Source: Armatimonadota bacterium
GTDB taxonomy: Bacteria; Vulcanimicrobiota; JACPDS01
DNA: 10,196 nt
Direction of reading: 5' to 3'
NCBI GenBank assembly: GCA_016183885.1
Contig: JACPDS010000060.1
Span: 6,517 to 16,712, forward strand
Part shown: in pieces, positions 1-6,549 of the stretch
Position numbering within the stretch: the stretch's first letter is position 1
Layout: the number at the start of each line of letters is the position of its first letter
The notes under the pieces: model-generated
Databases searched by the model: none
What the model saw: the letters and a program-made list of their open reading frames with translations, nothing else
Told to the model about the DNA's origin: nothing
Program-made: the position numbers and the translations under genes

Positions 1-2
1 AA

Positions 3-110
3 CAATCCGGCGGATTTGGAGTAAGTATTGCCTCTCCCTTAGCTGGAAAAATTATCCAAGCTTATTTTAAAAATAAAAAAGCGGAAGCCGGCTCCGAGAA
101 GCTGGAATAA
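3..110 (+). CDS. C-terminal end of a probable PBP2-type penicillin-binding transpeptidase (partial)
   Basis: Only the last 35 codons are in the window, ending at TAA 108-110; the gene enters from the left edge. The peptide contains GGFGVSIASPLAGKIIQAYF followed by a charged, lysine- and glutamate-rich tail. A GGFG..(A)APIA..I...YF pattern close to the C-terminus is characteristic of the transpeptidase domain of class B penicillin-binding proteins (the PBP2/MrdA and FtsI group), which cross-link peptidoglycan in the periplasm. The active-site motifs lie outside the window, so the assignment rests on this short tail alone. It is convergent with the next gene and unrelated in theme to the defence operon to the right. 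Confidence 0.5.
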   Translation, partial: QSGGFGVSIASPLAGKIIQAYFKNKKAEAGSEKLE

Positions 111-127
111 TTTTTTTATAAAAAAAT
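110..127. terminator. Possible bidirectional A/T-only hairpin between convergent genes
   Basis: A perfect inverted repeat, ATTTTTTT and AAAAAAAT separated by AT, begins at the last base of the upstream stop codon and lies between two convergent genes. It offers a T tract in either direction. The stem has no G or C, so it is a weak intrinsic terminator by normal standards; the call rests mainly on position. Confidence 0.25.
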
Positions 128-178
128 AATCGGCTAAGAGGCTAAAATTTATGATAATTCACGGCAAAAGATAAAAAA

Positions 179-430
179 TTATTTGCATTTAGGACAACGG
201 TAGGTGCAAAGGCAAGACATAGTTTTTCTTACCCCTTTAAGAGTTTGAATTTTTTTAACTACTATTTCTCCAAGATTGTCAATATCTTTAGCTTCCACAT
301 AAGCAATAATATCAAAAGGGCCGGTTATTCCGCAAGCGGAAGTTAATTCTTTTATTTTAGCTAATTCATCGACTAAAATTTTTACTTTCCCCGGTTCAGT
401 TTCAATTAAAATATAAGCTTGAACAGACAT
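179..430 (-). CDS. Stand-alone Lrp/AsnC ligand-binding (RAM) domain protein with a cysteine-rich tail
   Basis: This 83-aa protein matches the C-terminal effector-binding domain of Lrp/AsnC regulators: YILIETEPGK at the first strand, a GPFDIIAYVEA strand near residues 37-47, and a helix then KIQTLKGVRKT near 60-70. It has no N-terminal helix-turn-helix, so it cannot bind DNA by itself like full Lrp. Stand-alone RAM proteins form oligomers that bind small molecules such as amino acids; the ligand here is unknown. The start is secure: on the minus strand ATG (428-430) is preceded by AAAAGGAGGA (437-446) with a 6-base spacer. The last 11 residues carry four cysteines (C73, C75, C79, C82) in a C-x-C-x3-C-x2-C pattern, unusual for the domain and suggestive of metal binding. 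Confidence 0.85.
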   Translation of the reverse strand: MSVQAYILIETEPGKVKILVDELAKIKELTSACGITGPFDIIAYVEAKDIDNLGEIVVKKIQTLKGVRKTMSCLCTYRCPKCK

Positions 431-436
431 TTTTAA

Positions 437-446
437 TCCTCCTTTT
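437..446 (-). promoter_or_regulatory. Strong Shine-Dalgarno site of the RAM-domain gene
   Basis: On the minus strand the bases read AAAAGGAGGA, ending 6 bases before the ATG at 428-430. This is the strongest ribosome binding site in the window and fixes that start. Confidence 0.85.
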
Positions 447-533
447 AAACTTAATTTACTTTGTTTTTATATTTTTCTTTTAATTTAATAATTCCTCTTT
501 AATTTCGATTATTTTTTTAAAAATTTTAAAAAT

Positions 534-550
534 GGGGGAGATCCAAAAAG
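534..550. repeat. Direct repeat, left copy (GGGGGAGATCCAAAAAG)
   Basis: This 17-mer recurs at 788-804 with one difference (A to G at the eighth base). The two copies frame about 240 bases that contain the palindromic elements, so they may be ends of a decayed small element or two members of a dispersed repeat family. Confidence 0.6.
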
Positions 551-599
551 TCCATACATCTTACTTAATTTATTGCCCTGCTACAAGCGGGGTAGGGTT

Positions 600-674
600 G
601 TAGGGGCTCAATTTATTGAGCCCGCTTAAGGCTAGCAAGGTTAATAAAGCGGGTCGGATAAATCCGACCCCTAC
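600..674. repeat. Two-hairpin palindromic element, REP/MITE-like
   Basis: The 75-base unit has terminal inverted repeats GTAGGGG (600-606) and CCCCTAC (668-674). Inside are two near-perfect hairpins: GGGCTCAAT (604-612) with ATTGAGCCC (615-623), and GGGTCGGAT (651-659) with ATCCGACCC (662-670). A further pair CCCGCTT (621-627) and AAGCGGG (647-653) lets the middle fold as well. Paired GC-rich hairpins in an AT-rich intergenic region are typical of dispersed REP-like or MITE-like elements moved in trans. No transposase is present in the window. Confidence 0.65.
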
Positions 675-787
675 ATCCCTTATGTTTCCTGTATGTAGAA
701 TAAATAGACAGAATATAGCCTATAAATATTTTAAATTTGACTTTTTGTACGGCCCCGTAAGGGTGAGGGGGCGTGACTCCGCGCGGC

Positions 788-804
788 GGGGGAGGTCCAA
801 AAAG
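788..804. repeat. Direct repeat, right copy (GGGGGAGGTCCAAAAAG)
   Basis: This is the second copy of the 17-mer found at 534-550, with 16 of 17 bases identical. It sits at the end of a GC-rich patch (about 750-797) that contrasts sharply with the AT-rich flanks. Confidence 0.6.
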
Positions 805-888
805 GCTAGGGGTTTAATTTGTAGGGGTTTCAATTTTGGGCAAATTGTTTTCAAGGTTCAATAAGTATTATTTAAAGCAATTTTTAGA

Positions 889-917
889 TTGACGAAAGGC
901 TAAAAATTTCATATACT
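889..917 (+). promoter_or_regulatory. Sigma70-type promoter of the defence operon
   Basis: TTGACG (889-894) and TATACT (912-917) are separated by exactly 17 bp, and each differs from consensus at one base. Transcription would start near 924, giving a leader of about 90 bases before the helicase ATG at 1014. That leader is the XRE-type coding remnant. No other promoter of this quality is visible ahead of the operon genes. Confidence 0.75.
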
Positions 918-925
918 AATTTTAA

Positions 926-1006
926 ATTGCGCCTCATCCGCGCGTTGAAACCGTCAAAAAAATCGTTGACGCATTAAGCGTCGGCATTGATGATTTAATG
1001 AGGTAA
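926..1006 (+). pseudogene. 3' remnant of an XRE-family helix-turn-helix regulator
   Basis: In the frame ending at TAA 1004-1006 the bases translate to HPRVETVKKIVDALSVGIDDLMR after a short IAP. This is the typical C-terminal end of an XRE/Cro-type HTH domain, where proteins read HPR.ET..KIA.ALGV..DDL. An in-frame TAA at 923-925 and another at 917-919 close it upstream, and no plausible start or HTH N-terminus is visible in any frame before it. The DNA-binding helices are therefore gone. Its last codons include GAGGT (1000-1004), the probable ribosome binding site of the helicase gene, so the intact gene was probably the operon's first gene and translationally linked to the helicase. It was presumably a controller, as C proteins are in many restriction-modification loci. 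Confidence 0.7.
1000..1004 (+). promoter_or_regulatory. Ribosome binding site of the helicase gene
   Basis: GAGGT lies 9 bases before ATG 1014 and overlaps the stop region of the XRE remnant. This supports the chosen start and suggests the leader coding fragment survived partly because it carries this site. Confidence 0.6.
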
Positions 1007-1013
1007 GTTAATT

Positions 1014-4000
1014 ATGCATACCGATTTAACATTTATCACAAACGAAGGGAACAAAAATCTTTTAGACAGATTTAATGTTCTTATAAAAGACACCCGATTT
1101 TTCGATGTTTTAGTGGGTTATTTCTACACAAGCGGATTTTTCGCCGTATATAAATCGCTTGAAAATACGGAAAAAATAAGAATTCTTGTCGGAATAAGCG
1201 CGAACAGAGAAACTTTTAATCTAATACAAAAATCTCAAATGCCTCTGTCGCAGCAGAATTTAGAATTTTCTTATGCCGAAGCCAAAGAAAAATTTTCTGA
1301 AAGTCTTGAATCCGAGATGGATAACTCTGAAGATAATGCCAAGACAGAAGAAGGCGTATATAAATTTCTTGAATGGCTTAAAAGCGGCAAATTAGAAATA
1401 AAAGCCTATCCTGCGGAAAATATTCACGCAAAACTTTATATTATGAGTTTTGCCGAAGGCGACCGCGATGTCGGCAGAATTATAACCGGCTCAAGCAATT
1501 TCACCCTTGCCGGATTTAAAGAAAATCTTGAATTCAATGTCGAGCTTAAAAACAAATCGGATTACGATTTTGCTTTAAAAAAATTCAACGAGTTATGGGA
1601 AAATTCTGTTGATTTAAAAGAAAAGTATATCGAAACTATCAGAACAAAAACTTGGCTGAATGATACAGTTACTCCTTATGAATTATATCTTAAGTTTCTA
1701 TATGAATATTTCAAAGAGAAGATAAATATTGACTTGCAGGATATTCGCGATAAATATTTGCCCGAAAATTTTTTAGATTTAGAATATCAAAGCGAAGCCG
1801 TAAAAGACGCAAAAAGCAAGCTTGAACAATATGGCGGCGTGTTTGTGTCCGATGTCGTTGGTCTAGGCAAAACTTATATTTCGGCAATGCTGGCTCAACA
1901 GCTTAAAGGCAGACATCTTGTTATCGCTCCCCCGATACTTTTGGATAAAGAAAATCCCGGCTCTTGGCCCAATGTTTTTTCTGATTTTAAAGAACATGCC
2001 GATTTCGAATCATGGGGACAGCTAGATAAAATAATTGCCAGAGGAACAGATAAATATCAAAATGTTTTTATAGACGAATCTCACCGTTTTAGAACGGAAA
2101 GCAACATTACCTATGAAAAACTCGCGCAGATTTGCCGCGGCAAGCGGGTTATACTTGTAACGGCAACGCCGTTAAATAATCGCCCCAAAGATATACTTGC
2201 CCAAATTAAACTTTTCCAGAAAGTCAAAAAAAGTACAATTCCGGGAATGCCGGATTTGGAAAGATTTTTCTCGCATTTAGAAGGCAGATTAAAAAATTTA
2301 GACCGCCAGCGCGATTACTCAAGATTTATTAGCATCACAAAGGAAAATGCCAAAGAAATAAGGGAAAAAGTTCTTAAACATCTTATGGTCAGAAGAACGC
2401 GCTCGGAAATTGAGCGCTATTTTGCGGATGATTTAAAAAATCAAAAATTAAAATTTCCGGAAGTCGCCGATCCCAAACCTGTATTTTATGAATTAGATGA
2501 TAATGAAGACAGAATATTTAATGCTACTATAGAATTAATCGCGCAAAAACTTAAGTATGTTCGTTATACACCCTTGCTTTATTATACAGGCGAAAAAATT
2601 AAACAGCCCGAAAGATTAGCTCAAGAAAATATGGGCAAATTGATGGAAATTATTTTAATTAAGCGCCTTGAAAGCAGTTTCTACGCTTTTAAAGAGTCAA
2701 TCAGAAGATTTATCAATTCATACGAACATTTTTTGCAGGAGTTTGAAAAAGGCGATGTTTATATGAGCAAAAAATATATTAATAAAATTTTTGAATTATT
2801 GGAAGAAGGAAATTACGAAGAAATTGAAAGCTTAATTGAAGAAGACAAAGCTCAAAAATATAATGCCGCAGATTTCAGCAAAGAATTTAAAAATAATTTG
2901 GAACATGATTTAGAAATATTCAAGAGTATTGATAAAATGTGGAAAACTATAAACCGCGACCCTAAACTTTTAAAATTTATCGCTCAATTAAAATCCGAAA
3001 AAATTTTTAAAGAAAATAAAATAATCGTTTTTACCGAATCAAAAGAAACCGCGCAGTATCTTGAAAAAAATCTTGAGGAGCATTTTAAGGGCGAAGCGCT
3101 TGCCTTTTCGGGCGCTTCAAGCGCCGCGGCCAAACAAAAGATTATTGAAAATTTTGACGCCAAAGCCCGCTTCCCAAAGGATGATTACCGGATACTTATA
3201 TCTACTGAGGTTTTATCCGAAGGCGTAAATCTTCACCGCTCCAATGTTGTCATAAATTATGATATTCCTTGGAACCCGACCCGCCTTATGCAGAGAGTGG
3301 GGCGCATTAACCGTGTTGACACAAAATTTGACACTATTTATTCGTATAATTTTTTTCCGACAAAGCAGTCAAACGACCAAATTAAACTCAAAGAAGCCGC
3401 CGAAGCTAAAATTCATTCTTTTATTTCAATGCTCGGAACAGATGCTATGCTGCTTACAGACGGCGAACCAATAGAGTCATTCGAACTTTTCACGCGCTTA
3501 ACATCTAAACAGACAATTACCGGCGAAGGGGAGGAAGAAGAAAGCGAGTTAAAATATTTAGAGGTTATTCGCGATATCCGCGATAATGACTTGGAATTGT
3601 TTGATAAAATCAAAAAAATACCAAAGAAAGCAAGAAGCGCGAAAAAATATCCTCCAAATAACGGCGCGCTGATTACTTATTTCCGCAAGGGTAAACTGCA
3701 GAAATTTTATATCTCCGATAAAAAAATTTCAAGCGAATTAGATTTTTTTTCAGCCGCTAAAATATTTGAGTCAAAAGCGGAAGATATAAGAGAAAAACTC
3801 GGCAAAGATTTTTACGAATTGTTGGATAAAAATAAAAAAGAATTTGAATTTGCGACCATTGACGATATGCCAGATGCAAAATTAAGAGGAGGAAGAGACA
3901 GCGCCTCTTATGTTGTTCGTATATTAAAGGCAAACGAGATTAAACATTTTAAGGGTTTTACCGAAGATGACGAGGAATATATAAGAAGCGTAATAAAAGA

Positions 4001-4214
4001 ATTAGAAGAAGGCGGACTGCCAAAACAAACTTCAAAGACACTCAAAGAAAAATTTGCAGAAGAACTAAAAAAAGGCGTTAATCCGTTAAAACTTTTAGGA
4101 ATTTTACGAACCAACATAGCGTCTGAATTTTTTAAAGAAACTATAGCGGAAAGCTCTGCTCAAACTTATGGTCCAAGAGAGGTCATTTTGTCGGAATACT
4201 TGACTGAGGATTGA
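1014..4214 (+). CDS. PLD-nuclease/SF2 (SNF2-like) helicase fusion of a restriction or defence system
   Basis: This 1066-aa protein has an N-terminal phospholipase D-type domain and a full superfamily 2 helicase. The PLD motif is H138-A-K140 with G159-S160-S161-N162; the usual Asp five residues after the Lys is Ser145. There is one motif per chain, so the nuclease would need a dimer, as in the PLD-type restriction enzyme BfiI. Helicase motifs are intact: Q-like EYQ near 257-259, Walker A G283-L-G-K-T287, DESH at 354-357, TAT at 383-385, motif V with SEGVNL near 735-740, and QRVGRINR at 760-767. About 280 mostly helical residues separate the two RecA lobes, and the charged C-terminal 250 residues are unassigned. 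It probably translocates on and cuts foreign DNA, with specificity from the methyltransferase downstream. DISARM also uses PLD and SNF2 proteins, but as separate genes. Confidence 0.85.
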   Translation: MHTDLTFITNEGNKNLLDRFNVLIKDTRFFDVLVGYFYTSGFFAVYKSLENTEKIRILVGISANRETFNLIQKSQMPLSQQNLEFSYAEAKEKFSESLESEMDNSEDNAKTEEGVYKFLEWLKSGKLEIKAYPAENIHAKLYIMSFAEGDRDVGRIITGSSNFTLAGFKENLEFNVELKNKSDYDFALKKFNELWENSVDLKEKYIETIRTKTWLNDTVTPYELYLKFLYEYFKEKINIDLQDIRDKYLPENFLDLEYQSEAVKDAKSKLEQYGGVFVSDVVGLGKTYISAMLAQQLKGRHLVIAPPILLDKENPGSWPNVFSDFKEHADFESWGQLDKIIARGTDKYQNVFIDESHRFRTESNITYEKLAQICRGKRVILVTATPLNNRPKDILAQIKLFQKVKKSTIPGMPDLERFFSHLEGRLKNLDRQRDYSRFISITKENAKEIREKVLKHLMVRRTRSEIERYFADDLKNQKLKFPEVADPKPVFYELDDNEDRIFNATIELIAQKLKYVRYTPLLYYTGEKIKQPERLAQENMGKLMEIILIKRLESSFYAFKESIRRFINSYEHFLQEFEKGDVYMSKKYINKIFELLEEGNYEEIESLIEEDKAQKYNAADFSKEFKNNLEHDLEIFKSIDKMWKTINRDPKLLKFIAQLKSEKIFKENKIIVFTESKETAQYLEKNLEEHFKGEALAFSGASSAAAKQKIIENFDAKARFPKDDYRILISTEVLSEGVNLHRSNVVINYDIPWNPTRLMQRVGRINRVDTKFDTIYSYNFFPTKQSNDQIKLKEAAEAKIHSFISMLGTDAMLLTDGEPIESFELFTRLTSKQTITGEGEEEESELKYLEVIRDIRDNDLELFDKIKKIPKKARSAKKYPPNNGALITYFRKGKLQKFYISDKKISSELDFFSAAKIFESKAEDIREKLGKDFYELLDKNKKEFEFATIDDMPDAKLRGGRDSASYVVRILKANEIKHFKGFTEDDEEYIRSVIKELEEGGLPKQTSKTLKEKFAEELKKGVNPLKLLGILRTNIASEFFKETIAESSAQTYGPREVILSEYLTED
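4206..4210 (+). promoter_or_regulatory. Ribosome binding site of the NYN gene inside the helicase 3' end
   Basis: GAGGA ends 8 bases before ATG 4219 and lies within the last codons of the helicase gene. The two genes are separated by only four bases, so they are co-transcribed and probably translationally coupled. Confidence 0.6.
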
Positions 4215-4218
4215 TTTT

Positions 4219-4722
4219 ATGAAAAAGAAAAAAGAAAATAATTACGCTTTTATAGATAGTCAGAATCTAAATTTAGCAATTCGCGATCAGGGCTGGAATT
4301 TAGATTTTTATCGATTCAGAAGATATTTAAGAGATAAATACAAAGTTAGCAAAGCATTTTTATTTATCGGTTATATATGGAAAAATCAAGATTTATACAC
4401 TACCCTGCAGGAATATGGCTATATTCTAGTTTTCAAACCGACGCTTATATTGCCCAATGAAACCGTTAAGGGCAATGTTGACGCCGAATTAGTACTGCAC
4501 GTGATGATTCAATACGGCAATTATGATAAGGCGTTAATAGTTACCGGAGACGGCGATTTCTATTGTTTAGTGGATTATTTAATTAAGCAGGATAAAATAT
4601 TAAAATTAATGATACCCAACAGACACAAATTTTCTTCATTATTTAGAAAATTTAGTTCTCATATGGTTTTTATGAACAATCTAAAACATAAATTGGAGTA
4701 TAAAAAGCGGTCGAAAAAATAA
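4219..4722 (+). CDS. NYN-domain (PIN-like, DUF88/LabA-type) ribonuclease
   Basis: This 167-aa protein is essentially a single NYN domain, a PIN-fold nuclease family that uses clustered acidic residues to bind metal ions and cut RNA. The expected residues are present: AFIDSQNLN places D13 and N16 at the end of the first strand, KGNVDAEL gives D88, and IVTGDGDF gives D111 and D113. The C-terminus after about residue 130 is basic (RHKFSSLFRKF and KHKLEYKKRSKK), consistent with nucleic-acid binding. It follows the helicase by four bases, so it belongs to the same transcript. Such proteins normally act on RNA. Inside a restriction-like operon it could be a toxic RNase released on infection or a processing factor; that is inference. 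No partner antitoxin is visible unless it is the membrane protein downstream. Confidence 0.85.
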   Translation: MKKKKENNYAFIDSQNLNLAIRDQGWNLDFYRFRRYLRDKYKVSKAFLFIGYIWKNQDLYTTLQEYGYILVFKPTLILPNETVKGNVDAELVLHVMIQYGNYDKALIVTGDGDFYCLVDYLIKQDKILKLMIPNRHKFSSLFRKFSSHMVFMNNLKHKLEYKKRSKK

Positions 4723-4723
4723 A

Positions 4724-4765
4724 GAGAGGTATTGCCGAGGGACAAAGCCCTTTGGATAACCTCTC
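4724..4765. promoter_or_regulatory. Structured hairpin between the NYN and methyltransferase genes
   Basis: GAGAGGT (4724-4730) pairs perfectly with ACCTCTC (4759-4765). Inside, AGGG (4738-4741) pairs with CCCT (4748-4751) over a six-base loop, with partial pairing between, so the whole 42 bases fold into one long imperfect hairpin. On the plus strand no T run follows. On the minus strand the hairpin is followed by a T-rich tract, so it would read as a terminator only for leftward transcription. It sits in the 96-base gap before the methyltransferase and may modulate read-through or translation. Confidence 0.5.
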
Positions 4766-4818
4766 ATCGTGATTCCCAACTATATTATAGCAGAATTTTT
4801 GGGATTGTAAAGCATTTT

Positions 4819-6549
4819 ATGGATAAACAATTAGCTCAAAAAATTATAGAAGAAACCTTTCAAAATTCTTTTGAGAAGGAAAAATTTGTTTATTTTATAA
4901 AAAACCTATTAAATAATATTGAAATACTCAAAGAACATCCATATAGCGGTCCATTTATACCCGATCCTTATAAGCCATATGTTAATACCCTGTATAGAGT
5001 CGGCAAATATGTTGATAATCTTGATAATGAAGTAGATGTTTTAATTGTAGGATTAAAAAAAGAAACCTCTCTTGAAAGAGCCCGAACTGCTCAAAGAAAT
5101 TTTATTGCTTGGTACCTTAACGGAAGCCGCGGCGGAAAAATGAAAGATGCGGCTTTAGTCGCTTTTGTATCTCCAAACCCAGACGACTGGCGTTTTTCGC
5201 TTGTTAAAATGGAGTATAAACTTGTAGAAACTCCGGCTGGCAAAATAAAAGCGGAAGGAGAATTTACTCCCGCGCGCCGATGGTCTTTTCTTGTCGGTAA
5301 AAACGAAAACAGCCATACCGCCAAAAAGCAATTATTGCCTATATTGCAAAACATTCAAAAAAATCCTAAACTTTCGGATTTGGAAAACGCTTTCAATATA
5401 GAAATAGTTACAAAAGAATTTTTTGGAAAATATAAAGAACTGTTTTTAAAAACAACGGAAGAGCTTGAAAAAATTATTGCCAAGGATTCAGTCGTTGCCG
5501 CCGACTTTAAAGAAAAAAATGTTGACTCGATTAATTTCGCTAAAAAACTGCTTGGACAAATTGTATTTCTTTATTTCCTGCAGAAAAAGGGCTGGCTTGG
5601 CGTAAAACAAGGCGGGTTATGGGGCGCGGGACCAAAGAATTTTTTAAGAAAATTATTTAACAAAGAAATAGCCGCTTATAAAAACTTTTTTAATGATATT
5701 ATGGAACCGTTATTTTATAAAGCGCTGGCTGTTGACAACAGAGGCAAAGAATCAATTTACGAGCCTTTTAATTGCCGAATACCGTTTTTAAACGGCGGTT
5801 TGTTTGACCCGATTAATAATTATGATTGGGAATGTACGGATATTATATTCCCTGATGAATTATTTTCAAATAACGAGAAAACAAAAGAAGGCGATCTAGG
5901 AACTGGAATTTTAGATGTTTTTGACAGATATAATTTTACGGTAAAAGAGGACGAGCCGTTGGAAAAAGAAGTGGCTATCGACCCTGAAATGCTCGGCAAG
6001 GTTTTTGAAAATCTCTTGGAAGTAAAAGACAGAAAATCCAAGGGCTCTTATTACACACCCCGCGAAATTGTTCACTATATGTGCCAAGAAAGTTTAATTA
6101 ATTATTTGGCGGCTGAACTTTCTCCTGAATCTGGCAATGAAGCGCAAAATGGTAGCCGCCCCGATGTAACTTCGGGGCGCTATATTCTAAGTAAAGCGAA
6201 AAATTCCATACCTTTAAAACAAGAGATTGAAACATTCATTCGTCACGGCGAATTGGCGATTGAACATGATAAACTTGCTATTGCAAAAAAAGAAGAAAAC
6301 TCGGAATATAATGGAAAATATAAGAAGATAAGAATGCCTGAAAGTATAAAAGATAACGCTAAACTAATAGACGAAAAATTAAAAAATATTCGGGTATGCG
6401 ACCCGGCGGTCGGCTCAGGCGCGTTTCTTGTGGGAATGATAAACGAAATAATCCGGGCGCGAAACGCTCTCACGCCCTATCTTTCTCCCTCTCCCTTGAG
6501 GGGAGAGGGCAGGGGTGAGGGTGAATCGCGTTCACCCTATCACTTTTGA
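4819..6549 (+). CDS. Eco57I/PglX-like adenine-N6 DNA methyltransferase, N-terminal part (frame broken by a tandem duplication)
   Basis: I start at ATG 4819 (576 aa) because MDKQLAQKIIEETFQNSF looks like a family N-terminus. The open frame continues upstream to a TTG at 4732, but that would translate the hairpin; no Shine-Dalgarno supports either start. Visible blocks: VDVLIVGLKK near 72-81 and SLERARTAQRNF near 84-95, typical of the N-terminal region of large Eco57I-type enzymes; IDPEMLGKVFENLL at 387-400; GSYYTPREIV (motif X region) at 409-418; and VCDPAVGSGAFL (motif I, S-adenosylmethionine binding) at 526-537. The catalytic NPPY lies in the next frame. Two repeat-derived inserts occur: a palindrome near 6141-6181, read in frame, and the GC-rich repeat at 6482-6595 that ends this frame at TGA 6547-6549. 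Joined in frame, the full protein would be 1237 aa. Confidence 0.85.
   Translation: MDKQLAQKIIEETFQNSFEKEKFVYFIKNLLNNIEILKEHPYSGPFIPDPYKPYVNTLYRVGKYVDNLDNEVDVLIVGLKKETSLERARTAQRNFIAWYLNGSRGGKMKDAALVAFVSPNPDDWRFSLVKMEYKLVETPAGKIKAEGEFTPARRWSFLVGKNENSHTAKKQLLPILQNIQKNPKLSDLENAFNIEIVTKEFFGKYKELFLKTTEELEKIIAKDSVVAADFKEKNVDSINFAKKLLGQIVFLYFLQKKGWLGVKQGGLWGAGPKNFLRKLFNKEIAAYKNFFNDIMEPLFYKALAVDNRGKESIYEPFNCRIPFLNGGLFDPINNYDWECTDIIFPDELFSNNEKTKEGDLGTGILDVFDRYNFTVKEDEPLEKEVAIDPEMLGKVFENLLEVKDRKSKGSYYTPREIVHYMCQESLINYLAAELSPESGNEAQNGSRPDVTSGRYILSKAKNSIPLKQEIETFIRHGELAIEHDKLAIAKKEENSEYNGKYKKIRMPESIKDNAKLIDEKLKNIRVCDPAVGSGAFLVGMINEIIRARNALTPYLSPSPLRGEGRGEGESRSPYHF
6141..6181. repeat. Palindromic repeat inserted in frame within the methyltransferase gene
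   Basis: CGCCCCGA (6157-6164) and TCGGGGCG (6172-6179) form an 8-bp GC-rich stem, and AGCGC (6141-6145) can pair with GCGCT (6177-6181) as an alternative. It is translated as roughly NGSRPDVTSGRY, in a stretch (about 433-463 from ATG 4819) between the YTPREIV block and motif I. Its composition is much richer in G and C than the surrounding gene, and it resembles the hairpins at 600-674 in style. Confidence 0.55.

Larger units (their letters stand above)
431..888. other. Intergenic region, repeat-rich, no convincing gene
   Basis: About 460 bases separate the minus-strand RAM gene from the operon promoter. The first 100 bases are AT-rich leader of the RAM gene. The rest alternates AT-rich stretches with GC-rich palindromic patches at roughly 575-675 and 750-830, and a direct repeat frames the interval 534-804. 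An 82-codon open frame at 616-864 runs through these palindromes; its peptide resembles no domain I know, so I do not call it. I see no tRNA, rRNA or CRISPR array. Confidence 0.7.

Noticed and set aside
616..864. An 82-codon open frame on the plus strand in the repeat-rich intergenic region
   Set aside because: It begins inside a palindrome, runs through repeats and a GC-rich patch, has no ribosome binding site, and its peptide shows no domain or sensible composition.
3259..3474. Short open frames overlapping the helicase and methyltransferase genes on both strands
   Set aside because: They lie wholly within long genes with intact conserved motifs and carry no recognisable domains or ribosome binding sites.
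4724..4765. SAM-I riboswitch
   Set aside because: Only short strings resemble the core. The closing helix, the kink-turn and the later helices of SAM-I are absent in a 42-base hairpin.
4732..4818. TTG start adding 29 residues to the methyltransferase
   Set aside because: It lies inside the hairpin arm, the added residues are unlike the family N-terminus, and ATG 4819 begins a typical helix (MDKQLAQKIIEETF).
4900..5080. PD-(D/E)XK nuclease site in the methyltransferase N-terminus (VDVLIVGLKK)
   Set aside because: An Asp and a Lys are present, but no clear E-x-K or D-x-K partner at normal spacing; Gly replaces the expected acidic residue. Nuclease activity is better assigned to the PLD domain.
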